Shown: in pieces, positions 34,928-44,778 of the stretch
Position numbering within the stretch: the first letter of the stretch is position 1
Layout of the letters: every line of letters starts with the position of its first letter
Notes under the pieces: generated by a model
Told to the model about the DNA's origin: nothing
Database searches by the model: none
Seen by the model: the letters and a program-made list of their open reading frames with translations, nothing else
NCBI GenBank assembly: GCA_023423405.1
Contig: JAFAFR010000041.1
Coordinates: forward strand, 51,631 to 115,630
Length of the DNA stretch: 64,000 nt
Reading direction: 5' to 3'
Source: Bacteroidota bacterium
Lineage (GTDB): Bacteria; Bacteroidota; Bacteroidia; Chitinophagales; Chitinophagaceae
Position numbers and translations under genes: made by a program

Positions 34928-37900
34928 ATGAAATCTCCCTCCAGGAATTTTCTGCACCAGGTAGCGTTTCCTTCGCTAGCCCGTCTTCGAGAATGGAAGA
35001 TGGTCCCGATTTTCTCCCTTTTATTATTGCTTACCGGCACTGCACTGGCGCAGGATGCCGCCAGGACGACTGTATCGGGCATTGTGCGCGACAGTGTTGG
35101 GGCGCCGCTTCCACAGGTAACTGTTACTGAAAAGGGCACAGCCAACGCCACCAGTTCGGGGAACGATGGCCGGTTTACCCTGCAGGTAGCCAACGAGCGC
35201 TCTATACTGGTTTTCACATCCATAGGATATGAAGCGACAGAAATGAGGGTAGGCACCCGCCGGAATTTTGACGTAGCCATGAACGTTGCCAACAGCGGCC
35301 TCGGCGAGGTCGTAGTGGTTGGTTATGGTACCAAAACCAAGGGCTCTATCACAGCAGCTGTTAGCTCGGTAACCTCCAAGGACCTCGACCGCGTACACGG
35401 CGGTTCTACGGTGAGCTCAACACTGGCGGGTAAGCTGCCCGGTGTTACTTTCCGTATGCCCGACGGACGCCCGGGGGCCAGCGCCAATATCCAGATCCGT
35501 AACATGGGTGCGCCGCTGTATGTAATTGACGGAATCCAGCAGGATGCCGGCCAGTTCAACAACCTGGCGCCCAACGATATCGAAAGTATCACCATCCTGA
35601 AAGATGGTGGCGCTGCGATTTACGGCGTTCGGGCCGCTAACGGTGTTGTGGTGGTTACAACAAAAAAAGGAGCTTCAGGCCGCAACACGGTGAATGTGGA
35701 CGCTTATGCCGGTATCCAGAACTGGACCCGTTTTGCGCACGTTCTCACCGACTCCTATGATTATATGTATTACCGCGCGGAAGCAGAACTCAATCGTGAA
35801 GGCAGCACTAATATTACGCCGGAGGAACTGGAAAAATACAAACAGGGTGAAGCAGCAGGTAAACAATACCGGAGCTTTGACTGGAGGGATTATGTTCTGA
35901 AGAAAAATGCCACGCAAAACTCAATAAACTTCAATATCAACGGGGGTTCTGATAAAGTAAATTATTATGTATCCGCTACCAACCTGTACCAGAACTCTGT
36001 ACTGGGTCGCGAATACAAGTTCAACCGTTCCAACATCCAGGCCAATGTTACTGCCAAAGTGACCAATGGCCTGCGGGTAGGTGCGAATATCAATGGCCGT
36101 GTCGAAACACGCCGGAACCCGGGTGTTCCGGGTGGTGACGACTACTGGCTGTCCCGCTTTGCCGTTTTGCGCAATACACCCCGTGAAAGGCCATGGGCTA
36201 ATGACAACACTGCCTATCTCAATGACCTGGGTGAGCACCTCGAAACAAACTATGCTTTCCTGAATGAAACAATCTCCGGAAAGCTGCGCTCTGACTGGCG
36301 CGTACTGCAAACAAACTTCAATGCGGAGTGGCAGATTCCCGGCGTGAAAGGTCTTACCGTTCGCGGTGTGTATTCCTATTATATTGCCGACCTGTTGTCC
36401 AATAACCAGGAATATACTTACGATGCCTATACCTATCATGAAGCAACGGCAACCGAGCCTGAGTGGTATGAAAGGACAGGTGGGGCCACCAACCCCTGGC
36501 GCGACCGGGAACAGATCAAACAGATCAATACCGCAGCGCAGGGACAAATCAACTACCAGCGCACTTTCGGCGAGCACAACGTTGGCGCCACTTTTGTTGC
36601 GGAAAGGATCAACAACAAGCGTACACGGAACTGGCTGCACGCGTCGCCCATCTCCAACAACCTGCCGCTTGTTTATTTCCCCACTATGGACCAATATGTG
36701 GACGAGCAATCGGAAGAAGCAAGGATCGGTTATATCGGGCGTGTTACCTATGGTTATGCGAACCGCTATTTCCTGGAAGCTTCCATACGTCGTGATGCGA
36801 GTTATCTCTTCCAGCCCGGAAGCCAGGTGGGTTATTTCCCCGGCGTATCTGCCGGCTGGCGCATTACTGAAGAACCCTTCATGCAAAAGATACTCAAAGG
36901 CTCCGAAGTGCTGACAGACCTGAAGATCAGGGGATCTTACGGAGAACTGGGTGACGACCGCAACATCAATGGCGATGGCCCCATCGTGGCGCCTTATGCC
37001 TACCTCGAAGGATACAATTACAACCAGGGTACTGCCATCATCAATGGTACACCGGTTACGGTTTCCCGCGATAAAGGCGTTCCCATTACCCGTATCACCT
37101 GGATGACCAGCAAGATCACCGACATCGGCATTGACTTCGGTATGTTCCGTGGTCGACTGGTGGGTACCGTTGACTGGTTCAACCGCAAACGCACAGGCCT
37201 GCTGGGTACCAAGAATGATGTACTGGTTCCTATAGAAGTAGGATACAGCCTTCCTCCGGAAAATATCAACAGCGACGCTTCGCGCGGGTTTGAATTCTCC
37301 CTGGGATGGAACGACCGTATAGGCGACTGGACCTACAACGTGGGCGGTAACGTTTCCTATGCCCGCCAAAGCAACCTGGATATCTTCAGGCAGGACCCAT
37401 TCAGCAATTCCTGGGATAATTACCGCAATAATGCAAGCAATCGTTATGTTGGTATCGACTGGGGTTATGAAGTGGAAGGACAATTCCAATCGGTGGAAGA
37501 AATCAACAACTGGCCGGTTAATATTGATGGCCAGGGCAACCGCACCATGCTGCCGGGTGACCTGATCTATAAAGACCAGAACAAAGATGGTAAGATCGAC
37601 GGATTCGATGAGCGTCCCATTGGCTACGGTTATGGCCGCCAGCCCATGGTCAACTTCGGCTTTACTTTCGGCGTTGCCTGGAAAGGATTTGATTTCCATG
37701 CCGACTTCTCCGGTGGTTCCGGTTACACCTGGTTCCAGAACTGGGAAATGCGCTGGGCCTTCCAGAACAACGGTAACCTGAATACCATCTTTACCGACCG
37801 CTGGCACCTCAATGATATGTATGATCCCAACAGCGGCTGGGTAGCTGGTAAGTATCCCGCCAACCGTTACAATATCGGAACAGGCCACCGTAACTACAAT

Positions 37901-38152
37901 GCCAATTCAACTTATTGGTTGCACAATGTAACTTACCTCAGGGCCAGAACCTTAGAACTGGGTTATTCCGTTTCTCCCAAACTCCTGAGCAAGGTGAAAA
38001 TGCAGAGAGCCCGTTTCTATCTGAATGCGTACAACATGTTCTCTATTGATAACTTGAAACAATATGCAATTGATCCGGAAGTGGTCGATGATAACGGTTT
38101 ACAATTCCCGCAGAACAAAGTGATGAATATTGGCGTAAACCTTAGCTTCTAA
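34928..38152 (+). CDS. SusC/RagA-type TonB-dependent outer membrane receptor
   Basis: The 1074-residue protein has a signal peptide with a long basic n-region, cleaved after TALAQ near residue 42. Then come a carboxypeptidase-regulatory-like domain (about 48-125; VSGIVRDSVGAPLPQVTV, FTSIGYEA), a TonB-box-like EVVVVGYGT, the plug (about 135-250; IQIRNMGAPLYVIDGIQ, ESITILKDGGAAIYGVRAANGVVVVTTKKG) and a 22-strand barrel ending in phenylalanine. It imports oligosaccharides with its SusD partner 22 bp downstream. The enzymes downstream suggest an L-arabinose-rich plant glycan. Confidence 0.97.
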   Translation: MKSPSRNFLHQVAFPSLARLREWKMVPIFSLLLLLTGTALAQDAARTTVSGIVRDSVGAPLPQVTVTEKGTANATSSGNDGRFTLQVANERSILVFTSIGYEATEMRVGTRRNFDVAMNVANSGLGEVVVVGYGTKTKGSITAAVSSVTSKDLDRVHGGSTVSSTLAGKLPGVTFRMPDGRPGASANIQIRNMGAPLYVIDGIQQDAGQFNNLAPNDIESITILKDGGAAIYGVRAANGVVVVTTKKGASGRNTVNVDAYAGIQNWTRFAHVLTDSYDYMYYRAEAELNREGSTNITPEELEKYKQGEAAGKQYRSFDWRDYVLKKNATQNSINFNINGGSDKVNYYVSATNLYQNSVLGREYKFNRSNIQANVTAKVTNGLRVGANINGRVETRRNPGVPGGDDYWLSRFAVLRNTPRERPWANDNTAYLNDLGEHLETNYAFLNETISGKLRSDWRVLQTNFNAEWQIPGVKGLTVRGVYSYYIADLLSNNQEYTYDAYTYHEATATEPEWYERTGGATNPWRDREQIKQINTAAQGQINYQRTFGEHNVGATFVAERINNKRTRNWLHASPISNNLPLVYFPTMDQYVDEQSEEARIGYIGRVTYGYANRYFLEASIRRDASYLFQPGSQVGYFPGVSAGWRITEEPFMQKILKGSEVLTDLKIRGSYGELGDDRNINGDGPIVAPYAYLEGYNYNQGTAIINGTPVTVSRDKGVPITRITWMTSKITDIGIDFGMFRGRLVGTVDWFNRKRTGLLGTKNDVLVPIEVGYSLPPENINSDASRGFEFSLGWNDRIGDWTYNVGGNVSYARQSNLDIFRQDPFSNSWDNYRNNASNRYVGIDWGYEVEGQFQSVEEINNWPVNIDGQGNRTMLPGDLIYKDQNKDGKIDGFDERPIGYGYGRQPMVNFGFTFGVAWKGFDFHADFSGGSGYTWFQNWEMRWAFQNNGNLNTIFTDRWHLNDMYDPNSGWVAGKYPANRYNIGTGHRNYNANSTYWLHNVTYLRARTLELGYSVSPKLLSKVKMQRARFYLNAYNMFSIDNLKQYAIDPEVVDDNGLQFPQNKVMNIGVNLSF

Positions 38153-38174
38153 TCACAAAGAACAATTATCAGAC

Positions 38175-40040
38175 ATGAAAAAGATTTTATCATTATCTAT
38201 ACTTTCTATTGCAGTCGCGTTTTCCGGCTGTAAGAAAGACAGCGAATTCCTGGACATACCTCCTGTTCAGGTACTACCGAATGAAACTGTATTTTCTGAT
38301 CCCGCACTGGTGCTTTCCGTTCTCGGCGATCTCTACAACCGTATGGTTGATTTCTCGGGGCTGGACAACGGATGGCGCAGTTTTGCAGACTTCAGCGAAT
38401 CCTTTCCTTCTGAAACCGGCTCTGCCTTTGTTGTGCAAAGAACCGGCTGGGGCTATGGTGAATGGGGTACCTACGATTATGGATATATCCGTGATCTGAA
38501 CCTCTTCCTGCAGCGGATCGAAGCATCAACTGCTTTTACTCCTGAAGTGAAGAATGGATTTGCAGCCGAAGGCCGTTTTCTCCGCGCCGCCTATTATTTT
38601 GAAATGGTAAAAAGGATGGGCGGTGTTCCCCTCATCCTCGATCCAATGCAATACGATTACAAAGGAGATGCGACCTATCTTCAGGTTCCCCGTTCAAAAG
38701 AAAGCGAAATATATGACTTTGTGATCAGCGAATGTGAAGCGATCAAAGGAAACCTGCCTGGTAACCTGAATGACAAGTCACGCGCTACCAAAGCCGCAGC
38801 CCTTGCCATGGAATCCCGCGCTGCACTCTATGCCGCTTCCATTGCAAAATACGGTGCACTTACACCCAATGTTAGCCTTCCTGGTGGAGAAGTGGGAATA
38901 CCCGCTTCTATGGCTGAAGGTTATTACCAAAAGTCGCTGGATGCTTCGCTGCAGATCATCAACGGAGAAGCAGGCCCGCTGGCACTTTATAAAAGCCTTC
39001 CCGATCTGTCTGAAAACTTTGCCGCCATTTTCCTGGATAAAAGCGGCACCAATACCGAGTCTATTTTCATCGAGGATTTCAGGGCCTTCGCCGGTAAGAC
39101 ACATGGCTTTACCACCAACGACCAGCCCTATTCCATTTCGGATGAAGGTGGCGACGCAGGCCGCCTGAACCCTTCGCTGAACCTGGTGAATAATTTCGAA
39201 TTGCTGAACGGTACTTTTGCACCGCTGCCCACAACCGATGGCTCCGGTAACCCGATCGCCTACACCAACCAGGAAGATATCTTCGCTGGCCGCGATGCGC
39301 GCCTTGCCGGTACGGTATTGCTCCCGAATGGCCTGTTCAAAGGAAAACGCGTGGATATCCGTGCTGGTAATATCACCACCAGTGGTCAGATCATTCTCGG
39401 TGAAGGAAACGAAGCAGAAAAATTCATTGGACTGGACGGACCGGTGAATGGCCGTGAATTCCGCACCCAAACAGGATTCTATATCCGTAAATGGCTGGAT
39501 CCCACCATCGGTTCCGGTCGCCGCGGTCGCGGTAGCGATGTAGCGTTTATCCGTTACCGTTATGCAGAGGTCCTGCTGAACGCAGCCGAAGCTTCTTTTG
39601 AGCTGGGCCATCCTGAAGATGCAGCGACCTATATGAACCAGGTTCGCTCCCGTGCCGGTATCACCGTTCCCCTGACTGCGGCCGACATCAATTTTGACCG
39701 CATCGTTCACGAACGCCGTGTTGAGCTCGCTTTCGAAGGACATCAGTTGTTCGATTACAAACGGTGGAGAATTGCCGACAAGGTTTGGAACGGCGACCCA
39801 ATGAGTCTTGCAGATGTTAAAACGAATCTTGGCAAGGCTTTACAAAAAAGCACACAGCCCTGGGGACTTTGGCCCTATATGCTCGCTGATGGCCCGAATG
39901 CCGGAAAATGGATCTATATGGAAGTGAAACCTTCCATGGTGACAGGCTCCAACCGTTTCCTGCTGGGTAACTACTATTCTGCCATCGGAGACAATGTAAT
40001 CAACGCGAACCCCAAAATTGTTCGGCAACCTAACCAATAA
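38175..40040 (+). CDS. SusD/RagB-like surface glycan-binding lipoprotein
   Basis: The 621-residue protein has a lipoprotein signal (AFSGC, Cys19) followed by KKDSEFLDIPP. SusD features are the FAAEGRFLRAAYYFEMVKRMGGVPLI segment (split here for length: FLRAAYYFEM, GGVPLI), RYAEVLLNAAEASFELG and a C-terminal RRVELAFEGHQLFDYKRW. It binds the polysaccharide at the cell surface and closes the SusC channel. It belongs to the operon that starts at 34928. Confidence 0.96.
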   Translation: MKKILSLSILSIAVAFSGCKKDSEFLDIPPVQVLPNETVFSDPALVLSVLGDLYNRMVDFSGLDNGWRSFADFSESFPSETGSAFVVQRTGWGYGEWGTYDYGYIRDLNLFLQRIEASTAFTPEVKNGFAAEGRFLRAAYYFEMVKRMGGVPLILDPMQYDYKGDATYLQVPRSKESEIYDFVISECEAIKGNLPGNLNDKSRATKAAALAMESRAALYAASIAKYGALTPNVSLPGGEVGIPASMAEGYYQKSLDASLQIINGEAGPLALYKSLPDLSENFAAIFLDKSGTNTESIFIEDFRAFAGKTHGFTTNDQPYSISDEGGDAGRLNPSLNLVNNFELLNGTFAPLPTTDGSGNPIAYTNQEDIFAGRDARLAGTVLLPNGLFKGKRVDIRAGNITTSGQIILGEGNEAEKFIGLDGPVNGREFRTQTGFYIRKWLDPTIGSGRRGRGSDVAFIRYRYAEVLLNAAEASFELGHPEDAATYMNQVRSRAGITVPLTAADINFDRIVHERRVELAFEGHQLFDYKRWRIADKVWNGDPMSLADVKTNLGKALQKSTQPWGLWPYMLADGPNAGKWIYMEVKPSMVTGSNRFLLGNYYSAIGDNVINANPKIVRQPNQ

Positions 40041-40060
40041 CGAAATTTCAATTACGCGTT

Positions 40061-40768
40061 ATGAAAATCAAATTTCACCATATCCTTATACTGGCTGCCG
40101 CAATTACTACGGTCTCTTGTAAAAAGGATAACTATGATGCGCCATCCTCTCAACTGACTGGTTTTGTTCAGTACCAGGGTGAGACGCTCGGATTCGAATA
40201 CAACCAGGTTACTTTTCAGATTTTTCAGCCTGGATACGGGGGCACAGCTCCAATAGCAAACGCCTTTGGACAAGATGGAAGCTTCAACACACTCTTGTTT
40301 AATGGTGACTATAAGTTGGTGGTGCCCAATGGTCAGGGACCATTCATATGGCCAAAAAATGCCGCTGGAAATCCGGATACAATAAATGTGGCAGTGAATG
40401 GCGGCCAGACCCTCAATCTGGAAGTAACACCCTACTGGATGATCCGCAACCAGAACATTTCGGCGGCTGGTGGCAGTGTGAATGCTACCTTCAAACTGGA
40501 TAAAATTGTGACCGGTGCAGACGAGAAACTGGTTGAATACGCTTCCCTCTACATTAATAAAACCCAGTTTGTATCGCAGGCGGATAACAGCCGCATTGCC
40601 GACAAAAGGATTAGTGGCGCTGATATTGCCGATCTCTCCAACATCTCACTGAGCGTGGGTATCCCCTCCATTACGCCTACACAGAACTATGTGTTTGCAC
40701 GGGTGGGTGTCAAGCTGGTGGGTGTGGAAGACATGCTCTATGGACCGCTTCAGAAAATAAGCTTCTAA
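40061..40768 (+). CDS. DUF3823-domain surface lipoprotein
   Basis: The 235-residue lipoprotein (TTVSC, Cys20) matches the DUF3823 family: an N-terminal carboxypeptidase-regulatory-like beta domain (LTGFVQYQGE, FNGDYKLVVPNGQGPF) and a C-terminal immunoglobulin-like domain (VNATFKLDKI, YVFARVGVKLVGVEDMLYG). Family members follow SusD genes and are considered accessory surface glycan-binding proteins. It starts 21 bp after the SusD stop and is followed by a strong terminator-like hairpin, so SusC-SusD-DUF3823 form the highly expressed surface module. Confidence 0.85.
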   Translation: MKIKFHHILILAAAITTVSCKKDNYDAPSSQLTGFVQYQGETLGFEYNQVTFQIFQPGYGGTAPIANAFGQDGSFNTLLFNGDYKLVVPNGQGPFIWPKNAAGNPDTINVAVNGGQTLNLEVTPYWMIRNQNISAAGGSVNATFKLDKIVTGADEKLVEYASLYINKTQFVSQADNSRIADKRISGADIADLSNISLSVGIPSITPTQNYVFARVGVKLVGVEDMLYGPLQKISF

Positions 40769-40804
40769 GAAAAACCGTGAGTTTTTTTCCAGTAATGTAG
40801 CCTT

Positions 40805-40835
40805 AAGGCCATTCAGCCACTGGCTGGATGGCCTT
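40805..40835 (+). terminator. Strong hairpin between the surface module and the enzyme genes
   Basis: A 14-bp stem with a single G-U pair (AAGGCCATTCAGCC / GGCTGGATGGCCTT) closes a 3-base loop ACT, preceded by a T-rich stretch and followed by TCTTAGTTT. It lies 37 bp after the DUF3823 stop and 33 bp before the GH2 start. Partial termination here would give more transcript for the surface proteins than for the enzymes. Confidence 0.7.
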
Positions 40836-40867
40836 TCTTAGTTTCACTTATTATTATAATTAATACC

Positions 40868-42721
40868 ATGTTGAAGAAAAAGATTTTCCTCGCATCCCTC
40901 TCAACGATGCTGGCCGCCGGACTTCTGGCACAGGATTCCTGGAAACCTGCCGGGAACATGATTACGACTGAATGGAGCGCAAAAGTGGATCCAACAAATC
41001 CATTGCCCGAATACCCCAGACCACAGATGGTCAGGAATGCATGGATGAATCTTAACGGGCTCTGGTCCTACAGCATCCTGCCTTCCGCCGATGCAGCTCC
41101 CGCAACCCACCAGGGAAAGATCCTGGTTCCCTTCGCCGTGGAATCGGCCCTCAGCGGTGTGGGTAAAACCGTAGGCAAAGACAGCCTGCTCTGGTATGAA
41201 AGATCTTTTACGCTTCCCGCTAATTTCAAAAAACAACAGGTACTGCTGCACTTTGGTGCGGTCGACTGGCGTTGCGAAGTGTTCGTGAACGACCAGCCCG
41301 TTGGAAAACACGAAGGCGGCTTCGACCCCTTCAGCTTCAACATCACCGCTGCCCTCAAATCAAAAGGCAACCAGAAACTGGTGGTGAAAGTTTGGGATCC
41401 CACCGACGATGGTCCGCAGGCCCGCGGCAAGCAGATCAAAAACCCGCATGGCATCTGGTACACACCGGTTACCGGCATCTGGCAAACAGTATGGATCGAA
41501 GCCGTGCCCACCAGCTATATCGCCGCTACGCTCCAAACGCCCGATATCGACAAAGGACAACTGGAGATCATTCCCGGCATCGAAAATGCACAGCCCGGCG
41601 ATGAATTGCTGGTAACAGCCTGGAAGGGCCAGGAAAAAGTGGCTGAACAAAAACAGGCCGCTGGCAGCACCATCCAGCTTGCCGTTCCGCAGGCCCGTCT
41701 CTGGTCGCCTTCCGATCCTTTCCTGTACGATCTGAAAATAACCCTGCTTCGCAAAGGCAAAAAAATCGACGAGATCAGCAGCTATTTCGCCATGCGCAAG
41801 ATCTCCATGGCGCCTGATAAAAACGGCATCCAGCGCATGCTGCTGAACAACCAGTTCGTATTCCAGTACGGTCCGCTCGACCAGGGCTGGTGGCCCGACG
41901 GTCTCTATACCGCCCCCACCGACGAAGCCCTCAAATACGACATCGTTCAAACCCGCGACATGGGCTTTAACATGATCCGCAAACACGTAAAAGTAGAACC
42001 CGCACGCTGGTACACTTATTGCGACCAGATGGGTATGCTCGTATGGCAGGACATGCCCAGCGGCGACCTCGGCAACCATTGGGAAAACCGCCCCGGCATC
42101 TTCGGCCGCGCTACCGATAAAGACCGCACACCCGCTTCCGAAGCGGCTTTCCGCACCGAATGGAAAGAGATCATGGAAGACCTCCACAACTTCCCGAGCA
42201 TCGTGGTATGGGTTCCCTTCAACGAAGCATGGGGACAATTCAAAACCAAAGAAATTGTGGAATGGACCATGGCCAAAGACCCATCGCGCTTAACCAATAC
42301 CGCCAGCGGTGGTAACTTTGAGCCGGTAGGACATATCATCGACCTGCACAACTATCCCGAACCCCTCATGCCTGATCCCGCCCTGTTCGGAAAAGACCGT
42401 GTACTGGTGCTGGGTGAATTCGGTGGCCTCGGCCTGCCCGTGGAAGGACATACCTGGCAAACCAAAAACAACTGGGGTTACCAGAGCTTTAAAAACAGCG
42501 ACGACCTGTTGAAAAGATACGCAGAGCTGATGAGCCGCTTCCCGCGACTGATTGAACATGGCCTCTCTGCCGCCGTATATACGCAAACCACCGACGTGGA
42601 AATGGAAACCAACGGCTTCATGACCTACGACCGTAAAGTGATGAAAATGCCGGTGCCCGAATTGAAGAAGCTGCACGATAATGTGATCCATTCCGACGCT
42701 GCTAAAACCGTTTCAAGATAA
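40868..42721 (+). CDS. GH2-family glycoside hydrolase, secreted
   Basis: The 617-residue protein has a signal peptide ending at GLLAQ. A sugar-binding jelly roll (about 40-220; LLWYERSFTLP, HFGAVDWRCEVFVN), an immunoglobulin-like domain (about 225-315) and a TIM barrel with acid/base Glu453 (WVPFNEAWGQ) and nucleophile Glu517 (VLGEFGGLG) are visible. GH2 members hydrolyse beta-galactosides, beta-mannosides, beta-glucuronides or alpha-L-arabinopyranosides. It is shorter than lacZ-type enzymes, lacking extra C-terminal domains. Neighbouring GH127 and GH43 favour a role on arabinan or arabinogalactan side chains. It is translated directly before the GH127 gene (4-bp gap). Confidence 0.92.
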   Translation: MLKKKIFLASLSTMLAAGLLAQDSWKPAGNMITTEWSAKVDPTNPLPEYPRPQMVRNAWMNLNGLWSYSILPSADAAPATHQGKILVPFAVESALSGVGKTVGKDSLLWYERSFTLPANFKKQQVLLHFGAVDWRCEVFVNDQPVGKHEGGFDPFSFNITAALKSKGNQKLVVKVWDPTDDGPQARGKQIKNPHGIWYTPVTGIWQTVWIEAVPTSYIAATLQTPDIDKGQLEIIPGIENAQPGDELLVTAWKGQEKVAEQKQAAGSTIQLAVPQARLWSPSDPFLYDLKITLLRKGKKIDEISSYFAMRKISMAPDKNGIQRMLLNNQFVFQYGPLDQGWWPDGLYTAPTDEALKYDIVQTRDMGFNMIRKHVKVEPARWYTYCDQMGMLVWQDMPSGDLGNHWENRPGIFGRATDKDRTPASEAAFRTEWKEIMEDLHNFPSIVVWVPFNEAWGQFKTKEIVEWTMAKDPSRLTNTASGGNFEPVGHIIDLHNYPEPLMPDPALFGKDRVLVLGEFGGLGLPVEGHTWQTKNNWGYQSFKNSDDLLKRYAELMSRFPRLIEHGLSAAVYTQTTDVEMETNGFMTYDRKVMKMPVPELKKLHDNVIHSDAAKTVSR

Positions 42722-42725
42722 GACC

Positions 42726-44768
42726 ATGGTGAAATACTGGAGCATAGGAGTTTTTTCGGTTCTGCTTGGCTGTTATGCGTCGGCGCAAAAGATACAGGCC
42801 AGCGCACAGCCGAGCACCGTGAACAACCGGATCAATGCCCACTATGGTGGAAACCGGGCGCCTCTCCTGCGGTCTTATTTCACGCGCCTGCCCATCACCG
42901 CCTTTACACCGGGCGGATGGCTGCGCAAACAGATCGACCTGCAGAAAGAAGGGCTCACCGGCCACCTCGGTGAAATCAGCATCTGGCTGTCCAAAACCGA
43001 TAACGCCTGGCTGAGCAAAGACGGCAAAGGAAAATGGGGTTGGGAAGAACTGCCCTACTGGCTGAAAGGCTATGGCGATATCGCCTATGTGACCGGTGAT
43101 AAAAAGATGATTGAGGAAACGAAATTCTGGATCAGTAACGTGCTGGCCAACCAGCGCCCCGACGGCGACTTCGGTCCCGATGTGGTGAAGAACGGCAGCC
43201 GCGATCTCTGGACAAATATGCCCATGCTGTGGTGCCTGCAATCGTATTACAGTTACAGCAAAGACCATCGGGTGATCGATTTCATGACGAAGTATTTCCG
43301 TTTCCAGTTGTCGCTGCCCGACGACAAATTCCTGGAAGACTACTGGGAAAAAAGCAGGGGCGGCGACAACCTCCTGACTGTGTACTGGCTCTACAACATA
43401 ACAGGCGAACCCTTCCTGCTCGACCTCGCCACCAAGATCGACCGCAACACGGCCGACTGGCGGCAGGAAAATAACCTGCCCAACTGGCACAATGTGAACA
43501 TTGCACAATGTTTTCGCGAGCCTGCCACCTATTACCTGCAAAGCGGCAAGGAGTCTGATCTCCGGGCCAGCTACCGCAACTTTGAGCTGGTGAAGCAGAA
43601 ATACGGACAGGTGCCCGGCGGCATGTGGGGTGGTGATGAAAATTCGCGCGAAGGATATACCGATCCGCGCCAGGCCGTGGAAACCTGTGGCATGGTGGAA
43701 CAGATGACCTCCGATCAATACCTCCTGCAATTCAGCGGTGATACCAAATGGGCCGATCATTGCGAGGAAGTTGCTTTCAACACCTTCCCCGCTGCTTTCA
43801 TGCCCGATTACAAATCGCTGCGTTACCTCACTGCGCCCAATATGGTGCAGAGCGACCAGGCCAACCACGCGCCGGGCATCGATAATAACGGGCCCTTCCT
43901 GATGATGAATCCCTTCAGCTCCCGCTGCTGCCAGCACAACCATGCAGCCGGCTGGATCTACTATGCGGAAAATGCCTGGATGGCCACGCCCGATAACGGT
44001 CTCGCCGCCCAGTTCTACACAGAAGGAAAGCTGAAAGCAAAAGTGGGTGGCGGCAGCGATGTGGAGATCATCACCCAAACAAAATATCCTTTCGAAAGCC
44101 GCATCCAGATGCAGGTGATCTGCGCCGGGCAGGCTGAATTTCCGCTCTACCTGCGCATTCCCGAATGGTGCAGCAACCCGCAGGTGCAGGTCAACGGCCG
44201 CAAGCTGCGCATCGTAGGAAATACCAAAGGATATCTTGTGCTCAACGGGTTCTGGAAGAACGGTGATAAGATCTCGCTCGACCTGCCCATGCAGGTGCAC
44301 CTGCAGGAATGGAAAGCAAACAAGAACAGTGTGAGCATTGGATATGGACCACTCAGCTTTTCGCTGAAGATCGACGAAACCTATACCCAACGCGACAGCA
44401 AGGAAACCGCCATCGGCGATTCGCGCTGGCAGGAAAATGCCGATGCCACCAAATGGCCAAGCTGGGAAATCTTCCCCGCCAACGCCTGGAACTACGGCAT
44501 TTATCTCGACAAATTCGATGCGCTCCGGTCCATTAAAGTGGAACGCCGGAGTTGGCCGGCCGACAACAATCCCTTCCGGAACAACGCAGCGCCCATCGTA
44601 CTAACGGTGAAGGGCAAACGTATACCTGGATGGACGCTCGATCAGTACAAACTTTGCGACGTGTTGCCGCAGAGCCCCGTGGCCAGTTCCGAACCGCTAA
44701 CTGACCTGATCCTGGTACCCATGGGCGGAGCGCGCCTGCGCATCTCGGCCTTCCCGGTAGTGGAATAA
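42726..44768 (+). CDS. GH127/GH146-type beta-L-arabinofuranosidase (DUF1680), secreted
   Basis: The 680-residue protein has a signal peptide ending at YASAQ, an (alpha/alpha)6 barrel and C-terminal beta domains. The zinc/cysteine active site of HypBA1-type enzymes is intact: Glu319 and Cys321 (VETCGMVEQM) and Cys401-Cys402 (SSRCCQHNH), where one cysteine acts as nucleophile. DUF1680 enzymes remove beta-L-arabinofuranose from arabinan, hydroxyproline-linked arabinosides or RG-II. GH127 versus GH146 cannot be assigned by eye. This is the best substrate clue for the locus. Confidence 0.92.
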   Translation: MVKYWSIGVFSVLLGCYASAQKIQASAQPSTVNNRINAHYGGNRAPLLRSYFTRLPITAFTPGGWLRKQIDLQKEGLTGHLGEISIWLSKTDNAWLSKDGKGKWGWEELPYWLKGYGDIAYVTGDKKMIEETKFWISNVLANQRPDGDFGPDVVKNGSRDLWTNMPMLWCLQSYYSYSKDHRVIDFMTKYFRFQLSLPDDKFLEDYWEKSRGGDNLLTVYWLYNITGEPFLLDLATKIDRNTADWRQENNLPNWHNVNIAQCFREPATYYLQSGKESDLRASYRNFELVKQKYGQVPGGMWGGDENSREGYTDPRQAVETCGMVEQMTSDQYLLQFSGDTKWADHCEEVAFNTFPAAFMPDYKSLRYLTAPNMVQSDQANHAPGIDNNGPFLMMNPFSSRCCQHNHAAGWIYYAENAWMATPDNGLAAQFYTEGKLKAKVGGGSDVEIITQTKYPFESRIQMQVICAGQAEFPLYLRIPEWCSNPQVQVNGRKLRIVGNTKGYLVLNGFWKNGDKISLDLPMQVHLQEWKANKNSVSIGYGPLSFSLKIDETYTQRDSKETAIGDSRWQENADATKWPSWEIFPANAWNYGIYLDKFDALRSIKVERRSWPADNNPFRNNAAPIVLTVKGKRIPGWTLDQYKLCDVLPQSPVASSEPLTDLILVPMGGARLRISAFPVVE

Positions 44769-44778
44769 AAAAACAAAC

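Noticed and set aside
35921..37888. 655-codon open frame on the minus strand
   Set aside because: Antisense to the SusC barrel; no domain, and the plus-strand protein is unmistakable.
42702..44390. 562-codon open frame on the minus strand
   Set aside because: Antisense to the GH127 gene with its intact active site.
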